DNA of 23,321 bases from an uncultured Alistipes sp. GTDB lineage: Bacteria > Bacteroidota > Bacteroidia > Bacteroidales > Rikenellaceae. Position numbers and translations under genes: made by a program. Location of the stretch: NCBI GenBank assembly GCA_959604655.1, contig CAUHCL010000021.1:1-23321 (forward strand). The letters are read 5' to 3'. Each line of letters begins with the position of its first letter. Within the stretch, counting starts at the first letter, position 1. Below the pieces are notes generated by a model. The model ran no database searches and was not told where the DNA came from. It saw only the letters and a list, made by a program, of their open reading frames with translations. Positions 6,711 through 13,464 of the stretch are shown here, one piece after another.

Positions 6711-8405
6711 TTATTTCCCTATTTCTATTATGCGGTCGCAATAACCGAGCGACGTGTCGCGGTGCGCTATGACCACTATCGTCAACTCCTTGTCGTATTC
6801 CGACAGACGTACTATCGAATCGTTTATGCTTCGTTCGGTGTTTCGGTCGAGAGCCGATGTGGCCTCGTCGAAGAAGAGTATGTCGGGGCGTCGGTAGAGT
6901 GCGCGCGCTATGCCTATGCGCTGCCTTTCGCCTCCCGATATGCGGCACCCCGATTCGCCTATCATGGTGTCGATGCCCTGCGGCAGACCGCTGACGAACC
7001 CCGCGAGGGCGGCCGTTTCCAGTGCTTCGGCTATGCGGGCGCGGTCGATCTTCTCGGGATCCTCGCCGAGCGCCACGTTCTCCGCCAGCGTCGAGTCGGC
7101 TATGAATACGCTCTGGGGCACGTATCCCACCGAGTTCTGCCACGCGCGGCGGTTCGATTCGTCGAGCCTCTCTCCGTCGATGAGTATTTCGCCGCGCTGC
7201 GGGGCGTAAAGACCCAGCATGAGATTCATAAGCGTGGATTTTCCTGCTCCCGACGAGCCTTTTATGCCTATGCGCTCGCCGCGGCGTATGCACAGCGATA
7301 ACCCGTTTATGACGCCTCCGTCCCGCCCGTCGTCGTATCCGAACGTTATGTCGTGCAGAACCATGTCGCGGTGCATCCGCATCCTCTCCGTGCTGCGCTC
7401 GGCATCGTGCGTGTCGGTCATGTCGGCGAGTATGTCCGCCGTGTAGCGGTTGTAACGTATGGCCGTCAGCGCCGAGAGTATGTTGCGCACCGACGGCATG
7501 AGTCTCAAGGCGGCTATGGCGAACAGGCCGAACAGGATGCGGACATCGGCACTCGGCATGCAGATTCCCGCTGCGATCAGTGCCGCCATGCCTATGGCGA
7601 TGGCCGTTTCCGTCACGGTCTGCGGCAGCGTCGCCATGGTGGCGTCGCGCTTGCGCATGTCGATGAGACGTTCGGTGGAGTCGTCGAAATCGGCGAGCAT
7701 TCGGGGAAAAGCGTTGTTTATCTCCACATCGGCGTAGCCTCTGAACATCTCCGACACATTGCGGAAATTCTCCCTCATGGCCTCGTTCTCGATCTTTCCG
7801 TATTCGTTCATCCTGCGCCGCACGAGACGGTAGTAGAGCGCTACGGCAGGGATGAATATGGCGGCGAGCAGGAGCGCCGCGACGGGAGCGTACGCGAACA
7901 TGGCGCCCGTTATAAGCAGGAACAGAAGCGTCTCGCCGACAAGCGTCGCCGCGGGTTGCAGCACGCCCGTCACGAATCTCAAGCATACGAAATTCACGTT
8001 GCGCGACAGTTCCGCGGAGTTGTTGCGTTTGACGAAGGCGAGTCCGCGCCGATAGTAGTCGATATAGAGCCGTCGCGACAGATCGCGGTAGAGGTTGTAT
8101 ATGTAGTCGCGTTCGTAACGGTAGAGCAATATGTTCACCGCACCCTTCGATGCGACGGCCGCCACCGCCACTGCCGCCACGGTCAGGACGAACGCACGGT
8201 CGTCGGAGAAGCCCAGGGCACGGTATATTCCCTGAAGCGTCGGCTGCGAGTGGAAGGCCTCGCCGTCGAGTATGAGCATGAGCAGGGGTATGAGCATCGC
8301 TATGCCGAAAAAGTTCAGCACGGCGCGCGCGAGCACTGTCGCGGCCGCTATGGCTCCCTGCCTGCCGAATCGTGACGGAATTATATGTATTACTTTGCGA
8401 TACAT
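6711..8405 (-). CDS. ABC exporter, fused membrane and ATPase domains
   Basis: A 564-residue type-IV-fold (MsbA/lipid/peptide-exporter-like) half-transporter. The transmembrane domain covers about 1-330, with hydrophobic segments near 20-47, 72-95, 150-175, 176-192 and 262-282. The nucleotide-binding domain follows: Walker A GSSGAGKS (383-390), Q-loop Q431, signature ISGGE (489-493), Walker B ILFFDE (509-514), SALD D-loop and H548. All catalytic residues are present. No N-terminal C39 peptidase domain exists, so leader cleavage would need a separate protease such as the S26-like neighbour. The frame extends 16 codons upstream into a promoter repeat. I chose 8405 (MYRK) because the upstream part is repeat sequence carrying the promoter. 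It is the first gene of the operon. Confidence 0.9.
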   Translation of the reverse strand: MYRKVIHIIPSRFGRQGAIAAATVLARAVLNFFGIAMLIPLLMLILDGEAFHSQPTLQGIYRALGFSDDRAFVLTVAAVAVAAVASKGAVNILLYRYERDYIYNLYRDLSRRLYIDYYRRGLAFVKRNNSAELSRNVNFVCLRFVTGVLQPAATLVGETLLFLLITGAMFAYAPVAALLLAAIFIPAVALYYRLVRRRMNEYGKIENEAMRENFRNVSEMFRGYADVEINNAFPRMLADFDDSTERLIDMRKRDATMATLPQTVTETAIAIGMAALIAAGICMPSADVRILFGLFAIAALRLMPSVRNILSALTAIRYNRYTADILADMTDTHDAERSTERMRMHRDMVLHDITFGYDDGRDGGVINGLSLCIRRGERIGIKGSSGAGKSTLMNLMLGLYAPQRGEILIDGERLDESNRRAWQNSVGYVPQSVFIADSTLAENVALGEDPEKIDRARIAEALETAALAGFVSGLPQGIDTMIGESGCRISGGERQRIGIARALYRRPDILFFDEATSALDRNTERSINDSIVRLSEYDKELTIVVIAHRDTSLGYCDRIIEIGK

Positions 8406-8410
8406 CGATG

Positions 8411-8441
8411 CAAAGATACGAATAAGCGAGAGCAAAAGCAA
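8411..8441 (-). promoter_or_regulatory. Promoter for the ABC exporter operon, abutting the start codon
   Basis: On the minus strand a TTG (8439-8441) stands 20 bases before TATCTTTG (8411-8418), a full match to TAnnTTTG. Only five bases separate it from the ATG at 8403-8405, so a transcript from here would be leaderless or nearly so. A second match, TTG (8513-8515) with 21 bases to TATCTTTG (8484-8491), lies in the next repeat copy and would give a leader of about 70 bases. Confidence 0.65.
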
Positions 8442-8585
8442 GCTCGCTTGCATTTTGCCGAGCGTGAGTATCTAAGGCGTAGCCAAAGATACGAATAAGC
8501 CGAGCGCAGAAGCAAACCGAAGGTTGGATTATGCTTCAGACGGAGTATCTGAGACGCAGCAAAAGATACGAAGAAAATCGGATAA
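8411..8585. repeat. Tandem promoter-bearing repeat, two full copies and a partial third
   Basis: AAAGATACGAA recurs at 8412, 8485 and 8562 (periods 73 and 77). The first two are followed by AATAAG, a CGAG motif and an AGCAAA-like motif. Each unit ends with GAGTATCT (8466-8473 and 8543-8550), whose core GTATCT is the complement of AGATAC and can pair with it. Copy 1 also contains the palindrome GCAAGC-TC-GCTTGC at 8438-8451. Copies 1 and 2 each carry a minus-strand TATCTTTG; copy 3 has TATCTTTT. I believe similar elements recur in Bacteroidales intergenic regions, but could not check. The frames through this DNA look spurious. Confidence 0.7.
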
Positions 8586-8697
8586 AGCGGGGCGAACGGG
8601 GCGTAATAATGCAAGCGGTTGAAGTGCAGAATCGCAATGGTCAGAACCTCAGTCTGCGATTCGCCGTTGCAAGCCGAAATCGGATAATACACTTCAA
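8573..8697. repeat. Nested inverted repeats flanked by a short direct repeat
   Basis: TTGAAGTG (8619-8626) is complementary to CACTTCAA (8690-8697), and inside it GAATCGCA (8629-8636) is complementary to TGCGATTC (8655-8662). AAATCGGATAA occurs directly repeated at 8575-8585 and 8677-8687. The segment lies between the promoter repeats and the AraC-type gene. I see no protein in it. Role unknown; it may be a remnant of a small mobile element or a regulatory structure. Confidence 0.4.
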
Positions 8698-8777
8698 TTT
8701 TAATGTAATGCTGTGCAATTTTCCAAATACTCCTAAGTCGTCGTGTCTTATTTAACAACGCTTTGCGGGATATCCTC

Positions 8778-8785
8778 TAACTTTA
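8778..8785 (+). promoter_or_regulatory. Candidate -7 element for the AraC-type gene
   Basis: TAACTTTA differs from TAnnTTTG only in the last base and lies 29 bases before the ATG at 8815. No good TTG stands at the ideal spacing. If active, it places the transcript start downstream of the alternative ATG at 8743, and this supports 8815 as the start. Confidence 0.35.
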
Positions 8786-8814
8786 CCATCGGAAATTATA
8801 CAAAAACCCAAATA

Positions 8815-9675
8815 ATGCTGTCGTATAAACGCCCCTTGAATATAGATGAACTTAATGCCAACCATTATATGGTTTCGGTTCATAAATACGGGTTCTTTCT
8901 TTGCGAGGATGGAACGGCACGGATATTATTAGGTTCGAATACTTATCGAATATCCCGTAACCAGTTGTGTATTTACACTCCCAACACGTTTTTCCGAATA
9001 CTCGAGAAAAGCCCCGATTTGAAAGGCATTTTGGAGGAAGACGATGTGGAAACATATTATCCTGTTCTCGGCTCGATAGACATACGCAAACGGTTGCAGG
9101 TACGCGACTCGCCTTGTGTGAAAATATCGGAGATACAGGCTGATGAAATGATACGCCTCTATAATATGATACGGGAAAACGGGCGATCCGCAACCGCGAA
9201 GGAGAATTTGCCGAACAGGCACGAGGAATTTGCAAAAACGGTCCGCGCGGATTGTATGCGCTATCTGCGTTATGCCCTTTGTCTGAAAGTCCTTGAGGCC
9301 TATTTCAGCAACACGCCCGCGGAGGCTGTGACGCAGAACAAGGAAGATGCGATACTCGACCGCTTTCTTGTTTCGGTTTATGAGAACTGCCACAGACAAC
9401 GCACTGTACGGTACTATGCCGACGAGCAGCATCTTTCGCCTTACTATTTCTCGTCCATCATCAGGGAAAGAAGCGGGCAAAGCGCTTTGCAGTGGATAGG
9501 TAACGTTACCATGACTTTTTCCCGACAATATTTGGAACACTCGAAAATGAGCATAAAGGAGATTGCCGACCGTCTGAATTTTCCCGACCAGTCCTCTTTC
9601 GGACGTTACTTCAAGCAACATGAAGGTTGCTCGCCGTCGGAATTTCGGGAGCGGAGATTACGAATAGATTTATAA
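8815..9675 (+). CDS. AraC/XylS-family transcriptional regulator
   Basis: 286 residues from MLSYKRPLN. The N-terminal half resembles a cupin-like sensing domain (strands around VHKYGFFLCEDGTARILLGSN). The last 100 residues form the two-helix-turn-helix AraC DNA-binding domain: VRYYADEQHLSPYYFSSIIRE for the first and SIKEIADRLNFPDQSSFGRYFKQ with CSPSEFR for the second, the classic C-terminal pattern. The frame opens earlier at 8743, but the candidate promoter and domain layout favour 8815. The gene is clearly more AT-rich in its third codon positions than its neighbours. It is followed after 19 bases by an NAD(P)-binding protein gene that it probably controls. The effector is unknown. Confidence 0.9.
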   Translation: MLSYKRPLNIDELNANHYMVSVHKYGFFLCEDGTARILLGSNTYRISRNQLCIYTPNTFFRILEKSPDLKGILEEDDVETYYPVLGSIDIRKRLQVRDSPCVKISEIQADEMIRLYNMIRENGRSATAKENLPNRHEEFAKTVRADCMRYLRYALCLKVLEAYFSNTPAEAVTQNKEDAILDRFLVSVYENCHRQRTVRYYADEQHLSPYYFSSIIRERSGQSALQWIGNVTMTFSRQYLEHSKMSIKEIADRLNFPDQSSFGRYFKQHEGCSPSEFRERRLRIDL

Positions 9676-9694
9676 ATCATTAAACGAAATAATA

Positions 9695-10336
9695 ATGAAG
9701 ATTGCAGTATTTGGTGCGACAGGCATCGTGGGGCGAGCCGTCGTTAATGAAGCATTGAAAAAGGGACACGAAATTACGGTTCTGACACGCGATGCGGGAA
9801 AAATTACCACACGGCACGAACACCTGCACGTTGTGGAGGGCAATGTAGCCGACAAGAATGTTGTCCGTACCGTACTGAAAGGTCAGGAGGCTGTAATCCA
9901 AACGTTGGGAATCGGAGGTAAAGGCGACGGCAAGCCGACGAGCATCGTCTCGGAAGCCAACAGGATCATCATGGCGGAAATGGAACGAATGAACGTAAAA
10001 CGTCTAATTGCCATCAGCGTAATCGGAGCCGGAGACAGCTTGACCTTTCTTCCTTGGATATATCGTAAACTTGTTCTGCCGTTGTTCATGAAATGGTTCC
10101 GAGCTGTCATCGACGACAAGAATCGCATGGAACCGATGATTATGAAGAGCGGGCTCGACTGGACTATCGTGCGTTGCACCACTGTCGAAGAGCGTCGGGC
10201 AACAGGAAAAGTAAATGCAACGCTCGATGGCAAGGGGCTGAAATTCAGTATTTATGCGGCAGATATGGCGGTGTTTATGGTTAGTCAATTGACAGACCGC
10301 CGTTTCCTGAAACAGACTCCGACTATTAGTAATTAA
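9695..10336 (+). CDS. NAD(P)-binding (NAD(P)H-binding/NmrA-like, atypical SDR) protein
   Basis: A 213-residue single-domain Rossmann protein. It opens MKIAVFGATGIVGRAVV with the glycine-rich GATGIVG dinucleotide-binding motif at 7-13, then VLTR at the end of strand 2 (likely NADP-type arginine), GNVAD (about 50-54), and a DWTIVRCT stretch near 149-156 typical of the NAD(P)H-binding family. The catalytic YxxxK of classical short-chain dehydrogenases is not evident, so the activity cannot be named. It probably shares a transcript with the AraC-type gene upstream (19-base gap), and base use matches that gene rather than the flanking DNA. Its TAA at 10334-10336 lies 11 bases inside the 3' end of the convergent addA gene, with no terminator between. 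Confidence 0.85.
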   Translation: MKIAVFGATGIVGRAVVNEALKKGHEITVLTRDAGKITTRHEHLHVVEGNVADKNVVRTVLKGQEAVIQTLGIGGKGDGKPTSIVSEANRIIMAEMERMNVKRLIAISVIGAGDSLTFLPWIYRKLVLPLFMKWFRAVIDDKNRMEPMIMKSGLDWTIVRCTTVEERRATGKVNATLDGKGLKFSIYAADMAVFMVSQLTDRRFLKQTPTISN

Positions 10337-13300
10337 AATCCCCGCTGCCGTCCGTTTCGACCTTTACTATTTCGCCGAGCGACAGATACCATACGTATCC
10401 CTCCACCTGCCCGTAGCCCATCGCGGCTACGAGCCGCATGTATTCGCCTATTTGCCTCAGGTGCTTCTTGAGCTTTTCCGATCCGAACTTGTAGTCGACC
10501 ACCGCCACGCGGTCGCCCTTTATCATCACGCGGTCGGGGCGGCGCGTTCCGATCGTACAGCGGCTTATTATGTCGTTCTCGTTGCGTATCTCGTCCCAGA
10601 AGTCGGCTGCGAACCACTCCGCCACCTCGGGCCTGCCGAGTTCGCGGCGGATGGTCGCTGTCAGCTCTTCGGCCTGCGTGTCGCTCAGGCGTCCCGCAAT
10701 GCGGGCCTCCCCGATGCGGCGTTCGGCGTCGGCGGCATCGGTCGCCTCGCACAGTATGCCGTGCATGAGTATACCCGTGTTGCGCGGAGCGAGCGCGGCC
10801 GATCCACCATCCTCGAAATAGCGTTGCGAGGGTAGACGCAGCGTCATTCGGGTGTCGGAGGTTGGGTATTCGTCCAGCAGTACGCTCTTAACGCCGTCGT
10901 CCTTTTTGTCTTCGGGCTCGGGCGGTTCGGGCACTCCGTACTCCACGAGCTCGGGATCCGACGGGTCGGCGTCCTGCCTGACGGCCTCCCATAGCAGACG
11001 CCCCGTGTTGTATCTCTCGGCGCGCGGAACGAATACGTAGAGCGCCTCCTTGGCGCGCGTGAGGGCCACGTAGAGCATGTTTACGTTGTCGACGTGCGAA
11101 TACACCTTCTCGCGATAGTATTCGTCGGAGAATATCGAATCGCTCATCGTACTCTTGTACTCCACGGGGAATCGCCCCACGCCTGCCAGCGGATCGCCCT
11201 TCTCGTCGGGCGCGGCCCACACTATGTTGTCGTTGACGGCGGGGTCGAGCGACCAGTTGCAGTAGGGGATTATCACCACCTTGCGCTCCAGTCCCTTTGA
11301 TTTGTGGATGGTGGTGAGCTCTATCGTCGAATCGCTCTTCTCCACGCTCAGCGCCTTCCCCGATCCCTTCTCGTCCCATGCGGCGAGGAACAGCTGTATG
11401 TCGGCCACCTTCGAGGCGCAGAATGAGGCTATCTGTTCGTGCAGCGCTTGCAGATAGGCTATCTCGTCGTGACGTTTGTCGAGCCCGTATTCGACGACTA
11501 TCTTTTCGAACGCCTGTTCGGGCGTGAGTCTGCTTATGCCTGCGAGCGTCGCTCGGTCGCCGTCGGTCAGGGGCGCGTCGTAGTCGCGGCCGAGGTAGTC
11601 GTTTGCCAGCGCGCGGCTTATCGAGTCGTCTGGGTCCTGCGACAGCCGCATGACGGCCGTCACGAAGTTGCTCACGGGGGCGTTGCCTATGATTAGGGCG
11701 TCCTGCGTCATTATGTTGAACGAGTTGTTGCGCCGCTTGTATTCGAGCAGTATGCGCGCCGTGCGCAGGCCGTCGCTCGCCTTGCGGTAGAGGATCATTA
11801 TGTCGTTGTAGGTGTATCCCCGCGCTATCACCTGCTCGATGCACTCCACCAGAGGCGGCGTTTCCTCGAACGTCTCGATCCTTACGTATCCTCCGTTGCG
11901 GCTCTTTCGCTTCGGAGTCTGGGCGTGCCCTTCGTATGCCGAGCGCAGCGTGTCGAGCAGATCGTCGCAGCCGCCGCGGCTGAGCGTGCCTTTTTCCGCC
12001 GCCTTGAGCAGTGCGGCGTTGAGGTCGGCGTTGTCGCGTTCCACCACGCGTTCTATGGCCGTGTTGTTGAACTCCACTATGCGCGGCAGACTGCGGTAGT
12101 TGTCCGAAAGTATCTGCAATTCGGTGTCTGTCTCGCCCAGAGCCTTGCGCACCCCTTGTTGCAGTATGCGCCAGTCGCCGCCGCGCCAGCGGTAGATCGA
12201 CTGCTTCACGTCGCCCACGATGAGCACCGACGTATCCTCCGACTGCGACATGGCGTTTTGCAGCAGCGGCACAAAGTTTTCCCATTCGCGGATCGAAGTG
12301 TCCTGGAACTCGTCGATCATGAAGCGTTCGAAACGGTTGCCCGTCTTTTCGTATATGAAGGGCGCGTCGTTTCCCGCCACGAAGCGCGACAGTATGTATT
12401 TCGTCTCGGATAGGAGCATGATTCCCTCTTCCTCGCACAGGTCGCGGACCTTTTTGTATATGTCCTGCAAAAGCGCATAGCTGCGGTAGGTCGATTTCAC
12501 TAACGGAAGTGTCGACCACAGGCGTCGGTTTCGGTCGAACGTGTCGCATATCTCGGCCAGCAGAGGCTGCAATGCGGGAGCCAGCGCCTGCGCGACGGAC
12601 CCTTTCGCGGCCCACCCGTCTGGCGAGGCGGCACGTGCGCGCACGGTGGCCGTCGGCTCTTTTGCGTCGCCCGCGGCCACGGACGAGAAGTATTTGGCGA
12701 AGCTGCGCGATTTGCCCGTGAAGTCGGTGGGGCATACTCCCGCCTCGTCCATCGCCTTCAGCGCCTTTTCGGCTATGGCCTTTATGTCGGCACGTGCCTG
12801 CGCCGCGCGTTTCTCGGCCTCGCGGATGACTCTCTGCAATTCCTCCTTGGGGGTGGAGTTCATCACCGTCTGCTTGCTCTGCTCGTTGAACAGCTCGCGG
12901 CCCAGCGCGAGCAGGTCGCCGCGTATGTCCCAGCGGCTGTTGTCGTCGATCTTCTCCTGCGCGAACTCCATGATCCACTGCCGCAGCGTGTCGTCGCCCG
13001 TAATGTCGTCTATCAGCGAATCGGCGCTGCGTGTCAGTACCGTCGATGTCTCGATCTCGATGTTGTAGTTGAGGTCGATTCCAAGCTCGCGGATGAAGGC
13101 CCGCAGTATGCGCTGGAAGAATTTGTCGATGGTGAGTATGGTGAACCGCGAATAGTCGTGCAGAATCTTGGTCTGTATGTTGCGGGCGCGCTTTATTATC
13201 TCCGCCTCGCCGAGGCGCAGATCGCGTTTCAGATCGGCCATGTAGCTGCTCTTGGCCGGGCGGACGATGAGGTCGTTTATCTCTTTCAGTATGCGGCTCT

Positions 13301-13460
13301 TCATCTCTTCGGTGGCCTTGTTGGTGAAGGTCACCGCGAGTATGGCGCGGTAGAGATAGGGCTTTTCTATGTAGTGCTTTATCGTGTCGTGCACGAATTT
13401 GTATGCCAGTCGGTATGTCTTGCCCGATCCGGCACTCGCGCTCAGGATTTGTGCTCTCAT
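10326..13460 (-). CDS. addA: UvrD/Rep-type helicase-nuclease, AddA-like subunit
   Basis: 1044 residues. The N-terminal superfamily 1A helicase has Walker A SASAGSGKT (7-15), motif Ia FTNKAT (45-50), motif II DEFQDTS (383-389), motif III GDVKQSIYRWRGG (416-428), TTIHKSKGLE for motif V and YVALTRAKEALYVF for motif VI. The C-terminal PD-(D/E)XK nuclease has D976 in RRPDRV and D989-Y-K991 in VVDYK. The pairing of an SF1A helicase with such a nuclease and with an AddB-like gene four bases upstream identifies an AddAB/RecBCD-type complex for processing double-strand breaks. The protein is shorter than Bacillus AddA (about 1230). The gene symbol is by analogy. Its 3' end overlaps the convergent NAD(P)-binding gene. 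Confidence 0.88.
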   Translation of the reverse strand: MRAQILSASAGSGKTYRLAYKFVHDTIKHYIEKPYLYRAILAVTFTNKATEEMKSRILKEINDLIVRPAKSSYMADLKRDLRLGEAEIIKRARNIQTKILHDYSRFTILTIDKFFQRILRAFIRELGIDLNYNIEIETSTVLTRSADSLIDDITGDDTLRQWIMEFAQEKIDDNSRWDIRGDLLALGRELFNEQSKQTVMNSTPKEELQRVIREAEKRAAQARADIKAIAEKALKAMDEAGVCPTDFTGKSRSFAKYFSSVAAGDAKEPTATVRARAASPDGWAAKGSVAQALAPALQPLLAEICDTFDRNRRLWSTLPLVKSTYRSYALLQDIYKKVRDLCEEEGIMLLSETKYILSRFVAGNDAPFIYEKTGNRFERFMIDEFQDTSIREWENFVPLLQNAMSQSEDTSVLIVGDVKQSIYRWRGGDWRILQQGVRKALGETDTELQILSDNYRSLPRIVEFNNTAIERVVERDNADLNAALLKAAEKGTLSRGGCDDLLDTLRSAYEGHAQTPKRKSRNGGYVRIETFEETPPLVECIEQVIARGYTYNDIMILYRKASDGLRTARILLEYKRRNNSFNIMTQDALIIGNAPVSNFVTAVMRLSQDPDDSISRALANDYLGRDYDAPLTDGDRATLAGISRLTPEQAFEKIVVEYGLDKRHDEIAYLQALHEQIASFCASKVADIQLFLAAWDEKGSGKALSVEKSDSTIELTTIHKSKGLERKVVIIPYCNWSLDPAVNDNIVWAAPDEKGDPLAGVGRFPVEYKSTMSDSIFSDEYYREKVYSHVDNVNMLYVALTRAKEALYVFVPRAERYNTGRLLWEAVRQDADPSDPELVEYGVPEPPEPEDKKDDGVKSVLLDEYPTSDTRMTLRLPSQRYFEDGGSAALAPRNTGILMHGILCEATDAADAERRIGEARIAGRLSDTQAEELTATIRRELGRPEVAEWFAADFWDEIRNENDIISRCTIGTRRPDRVMIKGDRVAVVDYKFGSEKLKKHLRQIGEYMRLVAAMGYGQVEGYVWYLSLGEIVKVETDGSGDFNY

Positions 13461-13464
13461 GGCG

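Noticed and set aside
8411..8585. CRISPR array
   Set aside because: Only two full, diverged repeats and a partial third with period about 75, spacers not distinct, promoter elements inside the unit, no cas genes.
8531..8755. A 74-codon plus-strand frame before the AraC-type gene
   Set aside because: It lies across repeats and inverted repeats with no recognisable domain or promoter. Probably chance.
8390..8758. A 122-codon minus-strand frame upstream of the ABC exporter, considered as a precursor peptide
   Set aside because: It runs straight through the promoter repeats and changes composition with them. It has no leader/core pattern or start context and overlaps the exporter start.
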